A DNA stretch of 64,000 nt from contig CBDCVA010000002.1 of the NCBI GenBank assembly GCA_965222935.1, positions 248,001 to 312,000 of the forward strand, written 5' to 3'. The position numbers were made by a program, and so were the translations under genes. Shown piece after piece: positions 38,448-47,203 of this stretch (positions within the stretch are counted from its first letter, which is position 1; every line of letters starts with the position of its first letter). The notes under the pieces were generated by a model. That model made no database searches, was not told where the DNA came from, and saw only the letters and a program-made list of their open reading frames with translations. The stretch is from CBDCVA01 sp965222935 [NCBI: Candidatus Latescibacterota bacterium]. Its GTDB lineage: Bacteria > Latescibacterota > CBDCVA01.

Positions 38448-40256
38448 ATGCTGAAGACGATGCGAGAACACACCAAGACGGTGATGGTCATCGTCGTGGT
38501 GGCCTTTGTTGGGATGATCGTCTTTGCGTGGGGTATGGATGCCGGCGGTATTCGCAGGGGGCCGGCGGCGGGGATCGTGGGAGAAGTCAACGGCCGCAAG
38601 ATCCACTTCCGGGAATTCCGGGATGCTTATGACCGCGTCTATGCGCAGCAGCGCGATCAAGCGGGGCGCGAGCCGGATGAGATGGAAATCATCGAGACGA
38701 CGTGGCAGAGCTTTGTGCAGACGACGTTGCTCGATAAGGCCGTCGCTGAAAGCGATATCCAGATTTCCGACCGCGAGGTGGATGCTTTCAATCGGGCGAC
38801 GCCGATCGCCGCGGTACGCAACATAGGGACCTTTCAGACCGAAGGGGCGTTCGACCTCTCCAAATACAACCAGTTCCTGGACAACCTCGCCGCCGACCCT
38901 ACTGGCACCAACCAAGAGTTCATCCTGGTCGTGGAGGCGCAGACGCGCACCTTTCTGACCTATCAGCGACTACAGGACCGCTTCGACAGCGCTGCCAAGA
39001 TCACGACGCCGGAACTGCGACGCCGCTACCGCGACAAGCACGAGAAGGTCAAGGTGCGCTACATCTTCGCCGACCCAAACCGGGTCCAAGCCGACGAGCA
39101 CCAGCCGGGCGACGAGGACATTGTGGCTTACTACGAAAGCCACGCATCCGAGCTCACGCGCGAGGCGCGGAGACAATACGAGTACATCGAGTTGCGCAAG
39201 GTTCCCTCGGCGGCCGATTCGATGGCCTTCTTCGAGCATCTCGACGAGATCGCAGCCGAGGCCAGGGCTGGTGCCGATTTCGCCGAGTTGGCGCGTGAGC
39301 TTTCCGAGGATGAGGGCAGCGCCGAGAAGGGCGGCGACCTGGGCTTCTTTGCAAGGGGACAGATGGTCAAGCCTTTCGAGGATGCGGCCTACAGCCTCGA
39401 GCCGGGCCAGATATCCGATCCGGTCCAGTCGCGGTTCGGCTATCACATCATCAAGGTGGAAAACCGCAAGACTGAAGGGGAGGAAGAGCAGGTCAAGGCG
39501 CGGCATATCCTGATGAAGCTCAGCCCGACCGAGGAGACAATCGAGGCTCTCAAGATGCGTGCTGATGCCTTGGTCGAGCGGGCGAGAGAGAGCAACCTGA
39601 AGAAGGCGTCGGAGGAAGAAGGGCTCTCTCTGGAGCGCACGGGATTCTTCGGGAAGAACAGCTTTGTTCCGGGTATCGGCCGTTCGTTACGACTGGTGGC
39701 GGGGGCTTTCGACAATGATGTGGGCTACATTCCCGAACCGTACGAGAACGAGCGCTCTATCTTCGCGCTTGCGCTCGCGGAGATGCGCGAGAGTGGCGTC
39801 CCGCCGCTCGAAGAGGTCCGGGCGCGCATTCAGTCGGACCTTCTGCGAGAGCGCCGCATCACCGCCGCCACACAGCGACTGGAGGCGATCTTGGCGCGAA
39901 TCCGGGAAGGCGCTTCGTTCGCTGAGGCCGCGGACACGTTGAACGTCGTCGAACCGCAGCCGTTCACGCGGGAGGGGTTCGTGCCTGGGGTCGGCAGCCG
40001 AAACGAGTTCGTTTACGCCGCCTTCGCAACGTCGGTAGGGCAGATGACCGACGTGGTCACCACACCCCAAGGCGCGTACCTGATCGAGATCCTGGAGCGG
40101 ACGGCGGTTGATAACGCCGGGTTTGAAGCCGAACGCGAAAGCCTACGCGAGGAGCTCTCGAACCGCAAGCAGGCGCAACTTTACGGCGACTGGTTTCAGC
40201 ACGTGCAGGATGCCGCAAAGATCGTTGATAACCGCACCTTTTTCTTCCGGTTGTAG
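38448..40256 (+). CDS. ppiD: PpiD/SurA-type peptidyl-prolyl isomerase, membrane anchored
   Basis: Periplasmic chaperone. N-terminal anchor [17 protein letters not shown] (about residues 13-30) and SurA_N-like helical domain with [20 protein letters not shown]; parvulin domain at about 250-345 with [40 protein letters not shown] and [14 protein letters not shown] second, degenerate rotamase-like unit follows ([17 protein letters not shown]), then a helical tail. 602 residues is close to E. coli PpiD (623). Driven by the promoter at 38321-38349. Confidence 0.88.
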   Translation: MLKTMREHTKTVMVIVVVAFVGMIVFAWGMDAGGIRRGPAAGIVGEVNGRKIHFREFRDAYDRVYAQQRDQAGREPDEMEIIETTWQSFVQTTLLDKAVAESDIQISDREVDAFNRATPIAAVRNIGTFQTEGAFDLSKYNQFLDNLAADPTGTNQEFILVVEAQTRTFLTYQRLQDRFDSAAKITTPELRRRYRDKHEKVKVRYIFADPNRVQADEHQPGDEDIVAYYESHASELTREARRQYEYIELRKVPSAADSMAFFEHLDEIAAEARAGADFAELARELSEDEGSAEKGGDLGFFARGQMVKPFEDAAYSLEPGQISDPVQSRFGYHIIKVENRKTEGEEEQVKARHILMKLSPTEETIEALKMRADALVERARESNLKKASEEEGLSLERTGFFGKNSFVPGIGRSLRLVAGAFDNDVGYIPEPYENERSIFALALAEMRESGVPPLEEVRARIQSDLLRERRITAATQRLEAILARIREGASFAEAADTLNVVEPQPFTREGFVPGVGSRNEFVYAAFATSVGQMTDVVTTPQGAYLIEILERTAVDNAGFEAERESLREELSNRKQAQLYGDWFQHVQDAAKIVDNRTFFFRL

Positions 40257-40289
40257 CGCGGCGCTCGGTCCGCTCTGCGACCCCACTCT

Positions 40290-40307
40290 CTGAGGTGGAC
40301 ACCTCAG
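40290..40307 (+). promoter_or_regulatory. Perfect inverted repeat over the ribosome site of the isomerase gene
   Basis: CTGAGGTG-GA-CACCTCAG, an 18-nt perfect palindrome ending inside the AGGAG (40306-40310) that serves the GTG at 40318. In mRNA the hairpin could mask the ribosome site; as DNA it could be an operator. No U-tract follows, so it is not an intrinsic terminator. Confidence 0.5.
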
Positions 40308-40317
40308 GAGTAGGATC

Positions 40318-41094
40318 GTGCCCAAACTCTCCGCGTGCATTGAGTTGATCTTCCGGGAGTTGCCGCCCGCTGAGCGCGTCGAGCGGGTGGCGGAGTTGGG
40401 CCTGGACGGCTTCGAGTTCTGGAGGGTCAAGGGCAAGGATCTCAAGGCACTCAAGGCCGTCCAGGATGAGGTCGGCATCGCCTGCGCCAGCCTATTGGGC
40501 ACCGGTGAGGCCGCGCTGGTGAACTCCGCTAAGCGCTCCGATGCACTCGGGGATTTGGAGAAGAACATCAACGTCGCCGTGGACCTGAGCTGTCCGACCC
40601 TGATCGTACAGGTGGGAGATGCCTCGGCGGATGTGTCGCGCGCCAAGCAGCATCAGAGCATCGTCGAAGGTCTCGGGGAGGCGTCGCCCGTGGCCGAGGA
40701 GGCGGGCGTGACGCTCGTCGTCGAGCCATTGAACGTCCTGGTGGACCACCAAGGCTACTATCTGTCCTCGGCGGCGGAGGGATTCGAGATCATCGAAGAG
40801 GTGGATAGCCCTAGCGTGAAGCTGCTCTATGACGTGTACCACCAGCAGATCACCGAAGGGAACCTCATCACGACCATCACCGAACACATCGACGACATCG
40901 GCCACGTCCACGTCGCAGACGTCCCCGGCCGCCACGAGCCAGGCACGGGCGAGATCAACTACGCCAACATCTTCGCGGTGCTCGACGAGTTGCACTACGA
41001 TGGCTACGTCGGGCTGGAGTACCGTCCGCTCAAGGACTCGGAATCGAGCCTGAGGCGCGTGCTCTCTCTCATCGACGTTCAGCGCACCCTATAG
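40318..41094 (+). CDS. Hydroxypyruvate isomerase-like TIM-barrel protein
   Basis: Xylose-isomerase-like TIM barrel (AP endonuclease 2 superfamily). Metal and catalytic positions are visible in VVEPLNVLVDHQGYYLSSAA (Glu), VKLLYDVYHQQITEGNL (Asp/His), HVHVADVPGRHEPGTGEINY and YVGLEYRPLKDSESSL (Glu). This arrangement fits Hyi/OtnI-type isomerases; 258 residues is their usual length. GTG 40318 follows AGGAG. The true substrate (hydroxypyruvate, 2-oxo-tetronate or another) cannot be told. Neighbours give no pathway hint. Confidence 0.8.
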   Translation: MPKLSACIELIFRELPPAERVERVAELGLDGFEFWRVKGKDLKALKAVQDEVGIACASLLGTGEAALVNSAKRSDALGDLEKNINVAVDLSCPTLIVQVGDASADVSRAKQHQSIVEGLGEASPVAEEAGVTLVVEPLNVLVDHQGYYLSSAAEGFEIIEEVDSPSVKLLYDVYHQQITEGNLITTITEHIDDIGHVHVADVPGRHEPGTGEINYANIFAVLDELHYDGYVGLEYRPLKDSESSLRRVLSLIDVQRTL

Positions 41095-41142
41095 GGGCAA
41101 CGCCAGCCCTGAGGAGGCGCGGCCCCCAAGACGCTCTGTGGC

Positions 41143-41171
41143 TTGACAGCGCAACGTCGAGAAGCGATCTT
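41143..41171 (+). promoter_or_regulatory. Candidate promoter for the XPB helicase gene
   Basis: TTGACA at 41143-41148 with GATCTT 17 bp downstream (41166-41171). The -35 is perfect, the -10 weak (three of six). It lies in the 108-nt gap before the helicase, which has no clear ribosome site. Confidence 0.35.
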
Positions 41172-41202
41172 TCTCTAGTTTTGCATAACCTCATCGTACA
41201 TC

Positions 41203-42930
41203 GTGAATCTGCCTGATAAGCCGCTGATCGTCCTCAGCGACGGGTCCGTCCTCTTGGAGGCGGATAGTCCGTCGGCTGAAAGCGCGCGCGATTTCCTCAC
41301 CCCGTTCGCCGAGCTCGAGAAAAGCCCCGAGCACATCCACACCTACCGCATCTCACCGCTGTCGCTGTGGAACGCCGCCTCGGCGGGGTTGACCGCGGAG
41401 TGTATCCTCGAGGGCCTGCGTCGGTACGGCCGCTACGCGCTACCCGACAACGTGGCGGCGGAGATCGTCGAGCAGATCGCCCGCTACGGGAAAGTCAAGC
41501 TCCTGAGGCGGGACGGCGAGCTCGTTCTGACCTCCAACGATGAGTTCCTCCTGGAGGAAATCCTGCACGCCAAGGCGGCCCGGCCGATGCTCGGTCGCCG
41601 CCACCGCGATGGAGCGGTTGTCGTGGATCCGCGCTACAGGGGTCACCTCAAGCAGGTGCTTGTCGGGCTGGGCCTGCCGATCGAGGACCTGGCGGGTTAT
41701 GCGCCTGGCCAGCCGCTGGAGGTTCGGATGCGCGAGTCGATGCTTTCCGGTCATCCTTTCGACCTGCGATCCTATCAGGAGGACTCCGTGCGGGCCTTCC
41801 ACGCGGAGGGGAGTACCAGGGGGGGCTCGGGCGTGATCGTCCTGCCGTGCGGGGCAGGGAAGACCCTGGTCGGCATCGGGGTCATGGCCGAGTTGGGAAC
41901 GCACACGCTGGTGCTGACGGCTAACATCACGGCGCTGCGGCAGTGGCGGGAGGAGCTTCTGGACAAGACGTGGACCCGGCCCGAGGACATCGGCGAGTAC
42001 TCTGGCGAGGTCAAAGAGATACGTCCCATCACCCTGGTGACGTACCACATCCTGACCTACAGGCGCGACCGCGACTCACAGTTCGAGCATTTTGGGCTTT
42101 TGGACCGCGGCGAGTGGGGCCTGGTCATCTACGACGAGGTGCATCTATTGCCGGCGCCCGTCTTCCGCATCACGGCCGAGATCCAGGCGAAGCGACGTCT
42201 GGGCCTGACCGCCACGCTGGTGCGCGAGGATGGCCGCGAGACGGATGTCTTCAGCCTTATCGGCCCTAAGCGCTACGACATACCCTGGCGCGTCCTGGAG
42301 GCGCAGGGCTGGATCGCCCAGGCCGTCTGCCACGAGGTGCGGCTTGATCTACCGGTCCACCGGCGCCTGGACTATGCGCTGGCCGATAGTCGCGGGAAGT
42401 TCCGTATCGCCTCCGAGAACAGGGAGAAGCTGGGCTTGGTGGACGCGATCCTTTCCCGCCACAGAGGCGACCCGACGCTCATCATCGGCCAGTACCTCTC
42501 TCAGGTGGAGTGGATTGCCCGGCACCTTGGGACCCCCATCATCACCGGTCGCGTGCCCAACAGCGAAAGGCAAAGGCTTTATGCGCGCTTTCGTGCTGGG
42601 GAGATCCCGACTCTCGTTGTCTCCAAAGTCGCCAACTTCGCGGTTGACCTTCCCGATGCGCAGGTCGCCATTCAGGTCTCGGGCACTTTCGGCTCACGAC
42701 AGGAGGAAGCTCAGCGGCTAGGACGCATTATGCGGCCGAAACGCAACGGTTCACCCGCGCACTTCTACTCGCTCGTCACACGGCACACCAAAGAAGAGGA
42801 TTTCGCCCACAACCGGCAGCTCTTCCTGACCGAACAGGGCTACCGCTACTTGATCGAGGACGCCGCGACGTACGGCGGAGACGCTCCAGGCGCGGCGCAA
42901 GAGAGCACTACTGAGCCTCTAGGCCGATGA
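41203..42930 (+). CDS. XPB/ERCC3-like DNA helicase
   Basis: Superfamily 2 helicase of the XPB type, found in archaea, eukaryotes and scattered bacteria. An N-terminal XPB-specific part (about 1-130) resembles the damage-recognition domain; Walker A GAGKT is at 217-221, DEVH at 311-314, motif III LGLTATLVR just after, and R341-E342-D343 match the XPB RED motif. Motif VI is QRLGRIMRPKR. 575 residues is typical for bacterial XPB. GTG 41203 has no Shine-Dalgarno. ATGA coupling to the next gene suggests the two proteins form a complex. Probable role in repair or duplex opening; not demonstrated here. Confidence 0.9.
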   Translation: MNLPDKPLIVLSDGSVLLEADSPSAESARDFLTPFAELEKSPEHIHTYRISPLSLWNAASAGLTAECILEGLRRYGRYALPDNVAAEIVEQIARYGKVKLLRRDGELVLTSNDEFLLEEILHAKAARPMLGRRHRDGAVVVDPRYRGHLKQVLVGLGLPIEDLAGYAPGQPLEVRMRESMLSGHPFDLRSYQEDSVRAFHAEGSTRGGSGVIVLPCGAGKTLVGIGVMAELGTHTLVLTANITALRQWREELLDKTWTRPEDIGEYSGEVKEIRPITLVTYHILTYRRDRDSQFEHFGLLDRGEWGLVIYDEVHLLPAPVFRITAEIQAKRRLGLTATLVREDGRETDVFSLIGPKRYDIPWRVLEAQGWIAQAVCHEVRLDLPVHRRLDYALADSRGKFRIASENREKLGLVDAILSRHRGDPTLIIGQYLSQVEWIARHLGTPIITGRVPNSERQRLYARFRAGEIPTLVVSKVANFAVDLPDAQVAIQVSGTFGSRQEEAQRLGRIMRPKRNGSPAHFYSLVTRHTKEEDFAHNRQLFLTEQGYRYLIEDAATYGGDAPGAAQESTTEPLGR

Positions 42931-44648
42931 CGCTCCAGCAGTGCCTACGAGGGCTTTCCGGGGGCGCCCTGCGCGTCGTGGCCGCCAATCTAGGGATTGT
43001 GTCCAGCGGGTCGCGGACGAAGCTCGCAAGAAAGGTTCACCGATACCTCACAGACCCCAAGGGCGTTGCCGCACCGGCCGAGCCCTTGCCTAGCCCGGCG
43101 TTCCAGCTTCTGATGGCTCTGGCGGGTGTGGGTTCCGGTGGCGCGCCGCTCCGGGAGCTTGCGGTCGGCGCTGCCCACTGGCTCGGGCCAGCGGAGGCAG
43201 CGCCTTCGACACACGCGGGACTGTTGGCTCGGGGTCTCGTCTTCGGGGTCTCATCGGGCGACGAGCTGAGGCTGGAGGTGCCCGAGGACTTGCGGGCGCC
43301 AGTCCTCGAAGCCGGAGCGGAGCGGCTGGCCCGGCATCTACCGCGGGCGGAAATATCCTCGGAGAGCCTTCGCATCTGGGGCGACGCCGCGCTTCACGAC
43401 ATCGTGGCTCTCCTCGCCTGCGTGAGGCGGGAAGCAGTCGAGATGACCCAGAAGGGGTTCCCTTCCAAACGACATGCTAACGCGATGGCGCTGGCGATAA
43501 GGAGGCCGGAGGTTCCGCGCGCGGTCCGCGCCGCACCGCCGGGCGATCCATGTTCGCCGCGCTTGCGTACGCTCCTTGATTATTGTCACTCGCGGCGGCT
43601 GATCGCCGAGGGTGAGGGCCGGCTGACGTTGACGCAGGCCGCCAAGACGTGGTTAGCGGCGCCCGTAGAAGCATTAAGGGCTGATGTGGCGCACTTTATC
43701 CTCGCTCTCGGCGGCGAGTTGCCCGCACCGGCAGCTCAGCTTGCCTACCGCATCCTGCGACACCGTTCGCGGGGGCGCTCAGTTGCCGTGAAGGCGCTCG
43801 CTCGGACCTGTCTTGAGCACGCCTTCCTAGGCGCAGGTTCCGTTAAGGACAAGTGCGGCGCTACGGCAGTCGATGAGGCTCTGGTGCGTCTGTGCTGGTT
43901 CGGTCTCGCTCAGGGCTTCGTCCGCGACGATGGGACCCTGTGGGCCATCGCGCCACTCTCCGGTGACGAGGCGGTTTCCGAACCTGGGCGATTCATCGCG
44001 CAGCCGGACTTCGTGATCCTCGCGCCACCTGACGTCCGTTTCTCGGATCGGTTCACCCTAGAGCTGGTAGCGGAGGCGACGAGTCGCGACACCGTCACCG
44101 CCTACCGGTTGAGCGCCCGATCCGTGCAATGCGCGCTGGGGGCGGGTTTGGCGCCGGAGGATATCCTGGCATTTCTCGACCAGGGGGCGACATCGCCTCC
44201 GCAGAATGTGACGGAAACGGTCCGCGGCTGGGGCGAGCGCGCCAAGGCGGTGGATCTGGATGAGAGGGTCTTGCTTCGATGCAGCACACCGGACGTTCTA
44301 GACCGGGTGTTGGTAGAAGGGGAGATCGCCGCGGGGGTGCTCGAGCGGCTCTCGCCCACGGTGGCGGTCGTCCGTTGTGACAGGGAGGCAGCGGTGCGTG
44401 CGGCCCTTTGGCGGGCGGGTTACTCGTGCCGGGGTCAGGCTGCAGAAGCGAAAGGCGCAATCTTCGTGTCCCCCCTGAGCTTGCGCCAACCGCTGGCAGC
44501 TTTCGATGCGGCACCGGAGAATGGGGCGCGGCCTTCGCGCGTGCTTGATCCCGCACAGTTGCTCGCGTGGGATCTCGAGGATAGGTCATGGAGAGGGGCT
44601 TCGGCGCGTGGGGCGAAACGGGAGACCGCGCAAGATCCGCCGGCCTGA
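42927..44648 (+). CDS. XPB-associated Helicase_C_3 domain protein
   Basis: 573 residues. Begins with a SAP-like helix pair (LRGLSGGALRVVAANLGIVS, KLARKVHRYL), has a helical middle, and a C-terminal region with GRFIAQPDFVILAPPDVRFS, AYRLSARSVQCALGAGLAPE and FLDQGATSPPQNVTETVRGW that fits the Helicase_C_3 pattern. In actinobacteria a gene of this family lies beside XPB (the Rv0861c/Rv0862c pair), and archaeal XPB is paired with the nuclease Bax1. No helicase or nuclease motif is seen here, so a DNA-binding or loading partner is likely. Overlaps the helicase gene by 4 nt. Confidence 0.75.
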   Translation: MTLQQCLRGLSGGALRVVAANLGIVSSGSRTKLARKVHRYLTDPKGVAAPAEPLPSPAFQLLMALAGVGSGGAPLRELAVGAAHWLGPAEAAPSTHAGLLARGLVFGVSSGDELRLEVPEDLRAPVLEAGAERLARHLPRAEISSESLRIWGDAALHDIVALLACVRREAVEMTQKGFPSKRHANAMALAIRRPEVPRAVRAAPPGDPCSPRLRTLLDYCHSRRLIAEGEGRLTLTQAAKTWLAAPVEALRADVAHFILALGGELPAPAAQLAYRILRHRSRGRSVAVKALARTCLEHAFLGAGSVKDKCGATAVDEALVRLCWFGLAQGFVRDDGTLWAIAPLSGDEAVSEPGRFIAQPDFVILAPPDVRFSDRFTLELVAEATSRDTVTAYRLSARSVQCALGAGLAPEDILAFLDQGATSPPQNVTETVRGWGERAKAVDLDERVLLRCSTPDVLDRVLVEGEIAAGVLERLSPTVAVVRCDREAAVRAALWRAGYSCRGQAAEAKGAIFVSPLSLRQPLAAFDAAPENGARPSRVLDPAQLLAWDLEDRSWRGASARGAKRETAQDPPA

Positions 44649-44705
44649 GGCGACGGCTTTGGCGGTGAGACCCAGACGATCTCAGTTGCATTGCGCGGTC
44701 GAACG

Positions 44706-45560
44706 ATGACGGGCTTCCGTGCAGCACTCGGCGGGCTGGAGATCACCCGGCCCCACAACTGCGCGATCGGCTTCGCTTGCGTTCTTGTGGGCGCCTACCT
44801 CTCCGAGGCGCCATGGGACGTGCGGATAGCGCTCTGGGCGGCGGCGTCGGCAGCTCTGGTCCAGGCGGCGGGCAACGCACTCAACGACATCGCCGATCTC
44901 GCGCTAGACGCCGTCGCGAAACCCCACCGTCCGCTGCCCCGTGGTGCCCTCTCGCGCCGCGCAGCGATCTGGGAGGCGGCCGTTCTGGGCGGCTTCGGCG
45001 TGGCGATTGGCGTAGCCCTGGGCCCCGCGACCGCGGCCATAGCGCTGGGCGCCGCCTGCCTTCTGGTGGGCTACGACTTGTGGCTCAAGAGCACGGCGCT
45101 GTGGGGTAACGTAGCGGTCAGCGTCGCGTCCGGGGCGACATTCGTCTATGGTGGCGTCGCCCTCGGGGACGCGAGGGTCGCGTTCGCGGCTGGAGCCCTC
45201 GCGGCGCTGTTTCATCTCGCGCGGGAGATCGTTAAGGACGCCGCCGACGCCGACGCCGACCGCGCCTTCGGCGCACGGACCCTAGCCGTCTTGTGGGGTC
45301 CCGCACGCGCCACCCGGCTGGCGAGCGGCCTGGTGGGGCTTTTGGCCGTCCTGGCGCTGCTCCCGTACGCGCTCGGCCTGTTTCGTGCACCGTACCTGTG
45401 GGTGACGGTGGGCGTGGTCGATCCTATTCTCATCGCCGCTGCAATCGCCTTGCCGCGCGCCGACCCGGGGCAACTTGAAAAATGGGCAACCGTGCTCAAA
45501 GTGGACACCGTCGCCGCGCTGGGCGCGATGTTCCTGGGGGCGTCGGTGGGCCGCGCCTGA
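44706..45560 (+). CDS. UbiA prenyltransferase, digeranylgeranylglyceryl-phosphate synthase-like
   Basis: Polytopic prenyltransferase (about eight helices, 284 residues). First Asp-rich motif NALNDIADLALD at 58-69 followed by KPHRPLPRG; second motif LAREIVKDAADADADRAFGA at 171-190. The AREIVKD...D form of the second motif is characteristic of the group that adds a second geranylgeranyl chain to geranylgeranylglyceryl phosphate in archaeal lipid synthesis, and bacterial homologues are known in FCB phyla. Other UbiA roles (quinones, haem O, chlorophyll) fit less well. ATG 44706 preferred over TTG 44691. Confidence 0.82.
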   Translation: MTGFRAALGGLEITRPHNCAIGFACVLVGAYLSEAPWDVRIALWAAASAALVQAAGNALNDIADLALDAVAKPHRPLPRGALSRRAAIWEAAVLGGFGVAIGVALGPATAAIALGAACLLVGYDLWLKSTALWGNVAVSVASGATFVYGGVALGDARVAFAAGALAALFHLAREIVKDAADADADRAFGARTLAVLWGPARATRLASGLVGLLAVLALLPYALGLFRAPYLWVTVGVVDPILIAAAIALPRADPGQLEKWATVLKVDTVAALGAMFLGASVGRA

Positions 45561-45652
45561 CGAAGCCTATAGAACCAGCCGTCGAGCCGTGGCTGTGGGC
45601 TGGCCTTGCAGCGGGCGGCTGTCTGGCCGGCTTGGCCTTGGCGCAGGCCGAT

Positions 45653-46183
45653 TCAAGAGAGCGCCATGTCAATCAAGTGCTGGATCTCGTCGATGGTGAG
45701 CCGCCCCTGGGTATCGTCCATGATCCCGGCGACCTCCTTCTTCGCCTCCGCTAGCCGCCCTGCCGCGCGACCGCGAGCGATGATCTCCCGACAGCGCACG
45801 GGACGCGCCTTCCAGTCGCCCACCTCGATGAACTGATCGTTGAAGAAGACGAAGACTGGGATAGCCAATCCCCCGTTGCTCAGATAGCGCTCCATGACAT
45901 CGAGTTGGTCATCCCTACCAATGATGCGCATGTGGAGGTTAGGGCTGGCGGCGGCCATCCTCGCCACAATGGGGAACTGCCGAGCCACATCACCGCACCA
46001 CGCCTCGCCGATGGCGAGGATGTGGACGGCCCGCTCCACGCCCCCCAAAAAGCCTAGGTCCGCCTCCGTCAGGGTGACGGCCTTGTAATTGGCGCGCATC
46101 CGTTCGACGTTCGTGTCGTCCGACGCAAGCCACGCTTCCCACTCGAGGCCGCTCTCATATCGGGCTTTCAGATTTAGGGCCAT
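45653..46183 (-). CDS. Thioredoxin-like protein with a single active-site cysteine
   Basis: Thioredoxin-fold protein of the Thioredoxin_9-like type: HILAIGEAWCGDVARQFPIV holds one Cys where thioredoxins have CxxC, then MRIIGRDDQLDVMERYL and the cis-Pro region GLAIPVFVFFNDQ. Single-Cys WCGD is usual in this subgroup. Function unknown, possibly bacillithiol- or protein-thiol-linked. ATG 46183 has GAAGGA nine bases upstream, better than ATG 46192. No signal peptide. Confidence 0.75.
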   Translation of the reverse strand: MALNLKARYESGLEWEAWLASDDTNVERMRANYKAVTLTEADLGFLGGVERAVHILAIGEAWCGDVARQFPIVARMAAASPNLHMRIIGRDDQLDVMERYLSNGGLAIPVFVFFNDQFIEVGDWKARPVRCREIIARGRAAGRLAEAKKEVAGIMDDTQGRLTIDEIQHLIDMALS

Positions 46184-46226
46184 CCGTCTCATTCCTTCCG
46201 GGGTTAGAGGTGTAGGGGACAGGTCA

Positions 46227-47051
46227 TCATGCGTTCACGGGCGCCTCCAGTGAGGCGGACGCGAGGACCTCGCGGGAGGGCCAGCGCGCGAGGGTCGCCG
46301 CCCGCGGGGTCATCTCCAGATAAGTGTTGTGCTTCACCCAGTCACCGAGCACGGCCAGCCAGCCCCCCTCGAGCGGCAACAGAAGCGGCTGATGCAAGTG
46401 TCCCAGGACGACGCCTGTGACGCCGCGGGCGAATACCTCGCGCGCGAGAGCTGGGTACCAGCCGTCCATGGCAAAGCGATCCTTTGCCCCGAAGTCGCGG
46501 CTGGACCGCGCGGTCCAATGGGCCAGGCGAGCGCCCCAGTCGGGGTGTAGCAGGCGGAACAAGCGTTCGTTGACGGGATGGCGGAGGAACCACTTCAGCA
46601 ACCTGTAACCCCGGTTGGCGCGGTTGACGCCGTCGCCGTGGTGAAGGAAAACGCGTTGTCCGAAGTGCTCGACCGAGGCGGGCTGACGTGAGATGGCCAG
46701 GCCCATCTCGTCACGCAGGAAATCGCCGAGCCAGTAGTCGTGGTTGCCGCCAATGAGCATCACTCGAAGCCCCGATTCGGCGAGCCGTGCGAGTTCGGCG
46801 ACCGCTCGCGCCCCCGCCCGCGGCACAACGTGTCTGTACTCGAACCAGAAATCAAAGAGGTCACCGACGATGTAGAGCGCCTGGGTCGTTGGCGGCAGAT
46901 GCCTCAAGAAGCTCAGGAACCTCTGGGCCTTGGCGCGCTCCTCGGCGGGGGATTCGGCGCCGAAGTGGAAATCCGAGACAAAGAAGACGCGTGGCTCATC
47001 CGAATCGGCCGTCGTGGGCGTGTGGTCACTTTGGCTTTCGCCGCAGCACAT
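46227..47051 (-). CDS. UDP-2,3-diacylglucosamine diphosphatase-like phosphoesterase (LpxH family)
   Basis: Calcineurin-like phosphoesterase that would release lipid X in lipid A synthesis. Metal ligands: FFVSDFHFG (DxH), YIVGDLFDFWFEY, LIGGNHDYWLGD, HHGDG and VLGHLHQP. The DLFDFWFEY block and extra helical segment (about 145-185) match the LpxH-like group seen in Bacteroidetes-type bacteria. ATG 47051 lies within TATATAATG and has no ribosome site; the first 20 residues are polar and unconserved. No other lpx genes nearby. Confidence 0.82.
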   Translation of the reverse strand: MCCGESQSDHTPTTADSDEPRVFFVSDFHFGAESPAEERAKAQRFLSFLRHLPPTTQALYIVGDLFDFWFEYRHVVPRAGARAVAELARLAESGLRVMLIGGNHDYWLGDFLRDEMGLAISRQPASVEHFGQRVFLHHGDGVNRANRGYRLLKWFLRHPVNERLFRLLHPDWGARLAHWTARSSRDFGAKDRFAMDGWYPALAREVFARGVTGVVLGHLHQPLLLPLEGGWLAVLGDWVKHNTYLEMTPRAATLARWPSREVLASASLEAPVNA

Positions 47052-47082
47052 TATATATTCATTAGGTTGTTAACTGTTGCTT

Positions 47083-47109
47083 GGAACTGGAGATCAGGAT
47101 AGGGTCTCA
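47083..47109 (+). promoter_or_regulatory. RpoE-type ECF promoter upstream of the sigma gene
   Basis: GGAACTG at 47083-47089, 15 bp, then TCTCA at 47105-47109. This matches the E. coli sigma-E rule GGAACTT-N15/16-TCTNA at all but one position. It lies about 95-105 nt ahead of the sigma-factor start and implies autoregulation. Confidence 0.6.
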
Positions 47110-47203
47110 AGCCGGAAAAATCAAGGCTCGAAGAGAGAGCCAGCACTAAGATTGCTGCAACCTTTGGTCTGGGCGGAGAGTGTAAGAAAGCCTAAGGGAA
47201 GGG

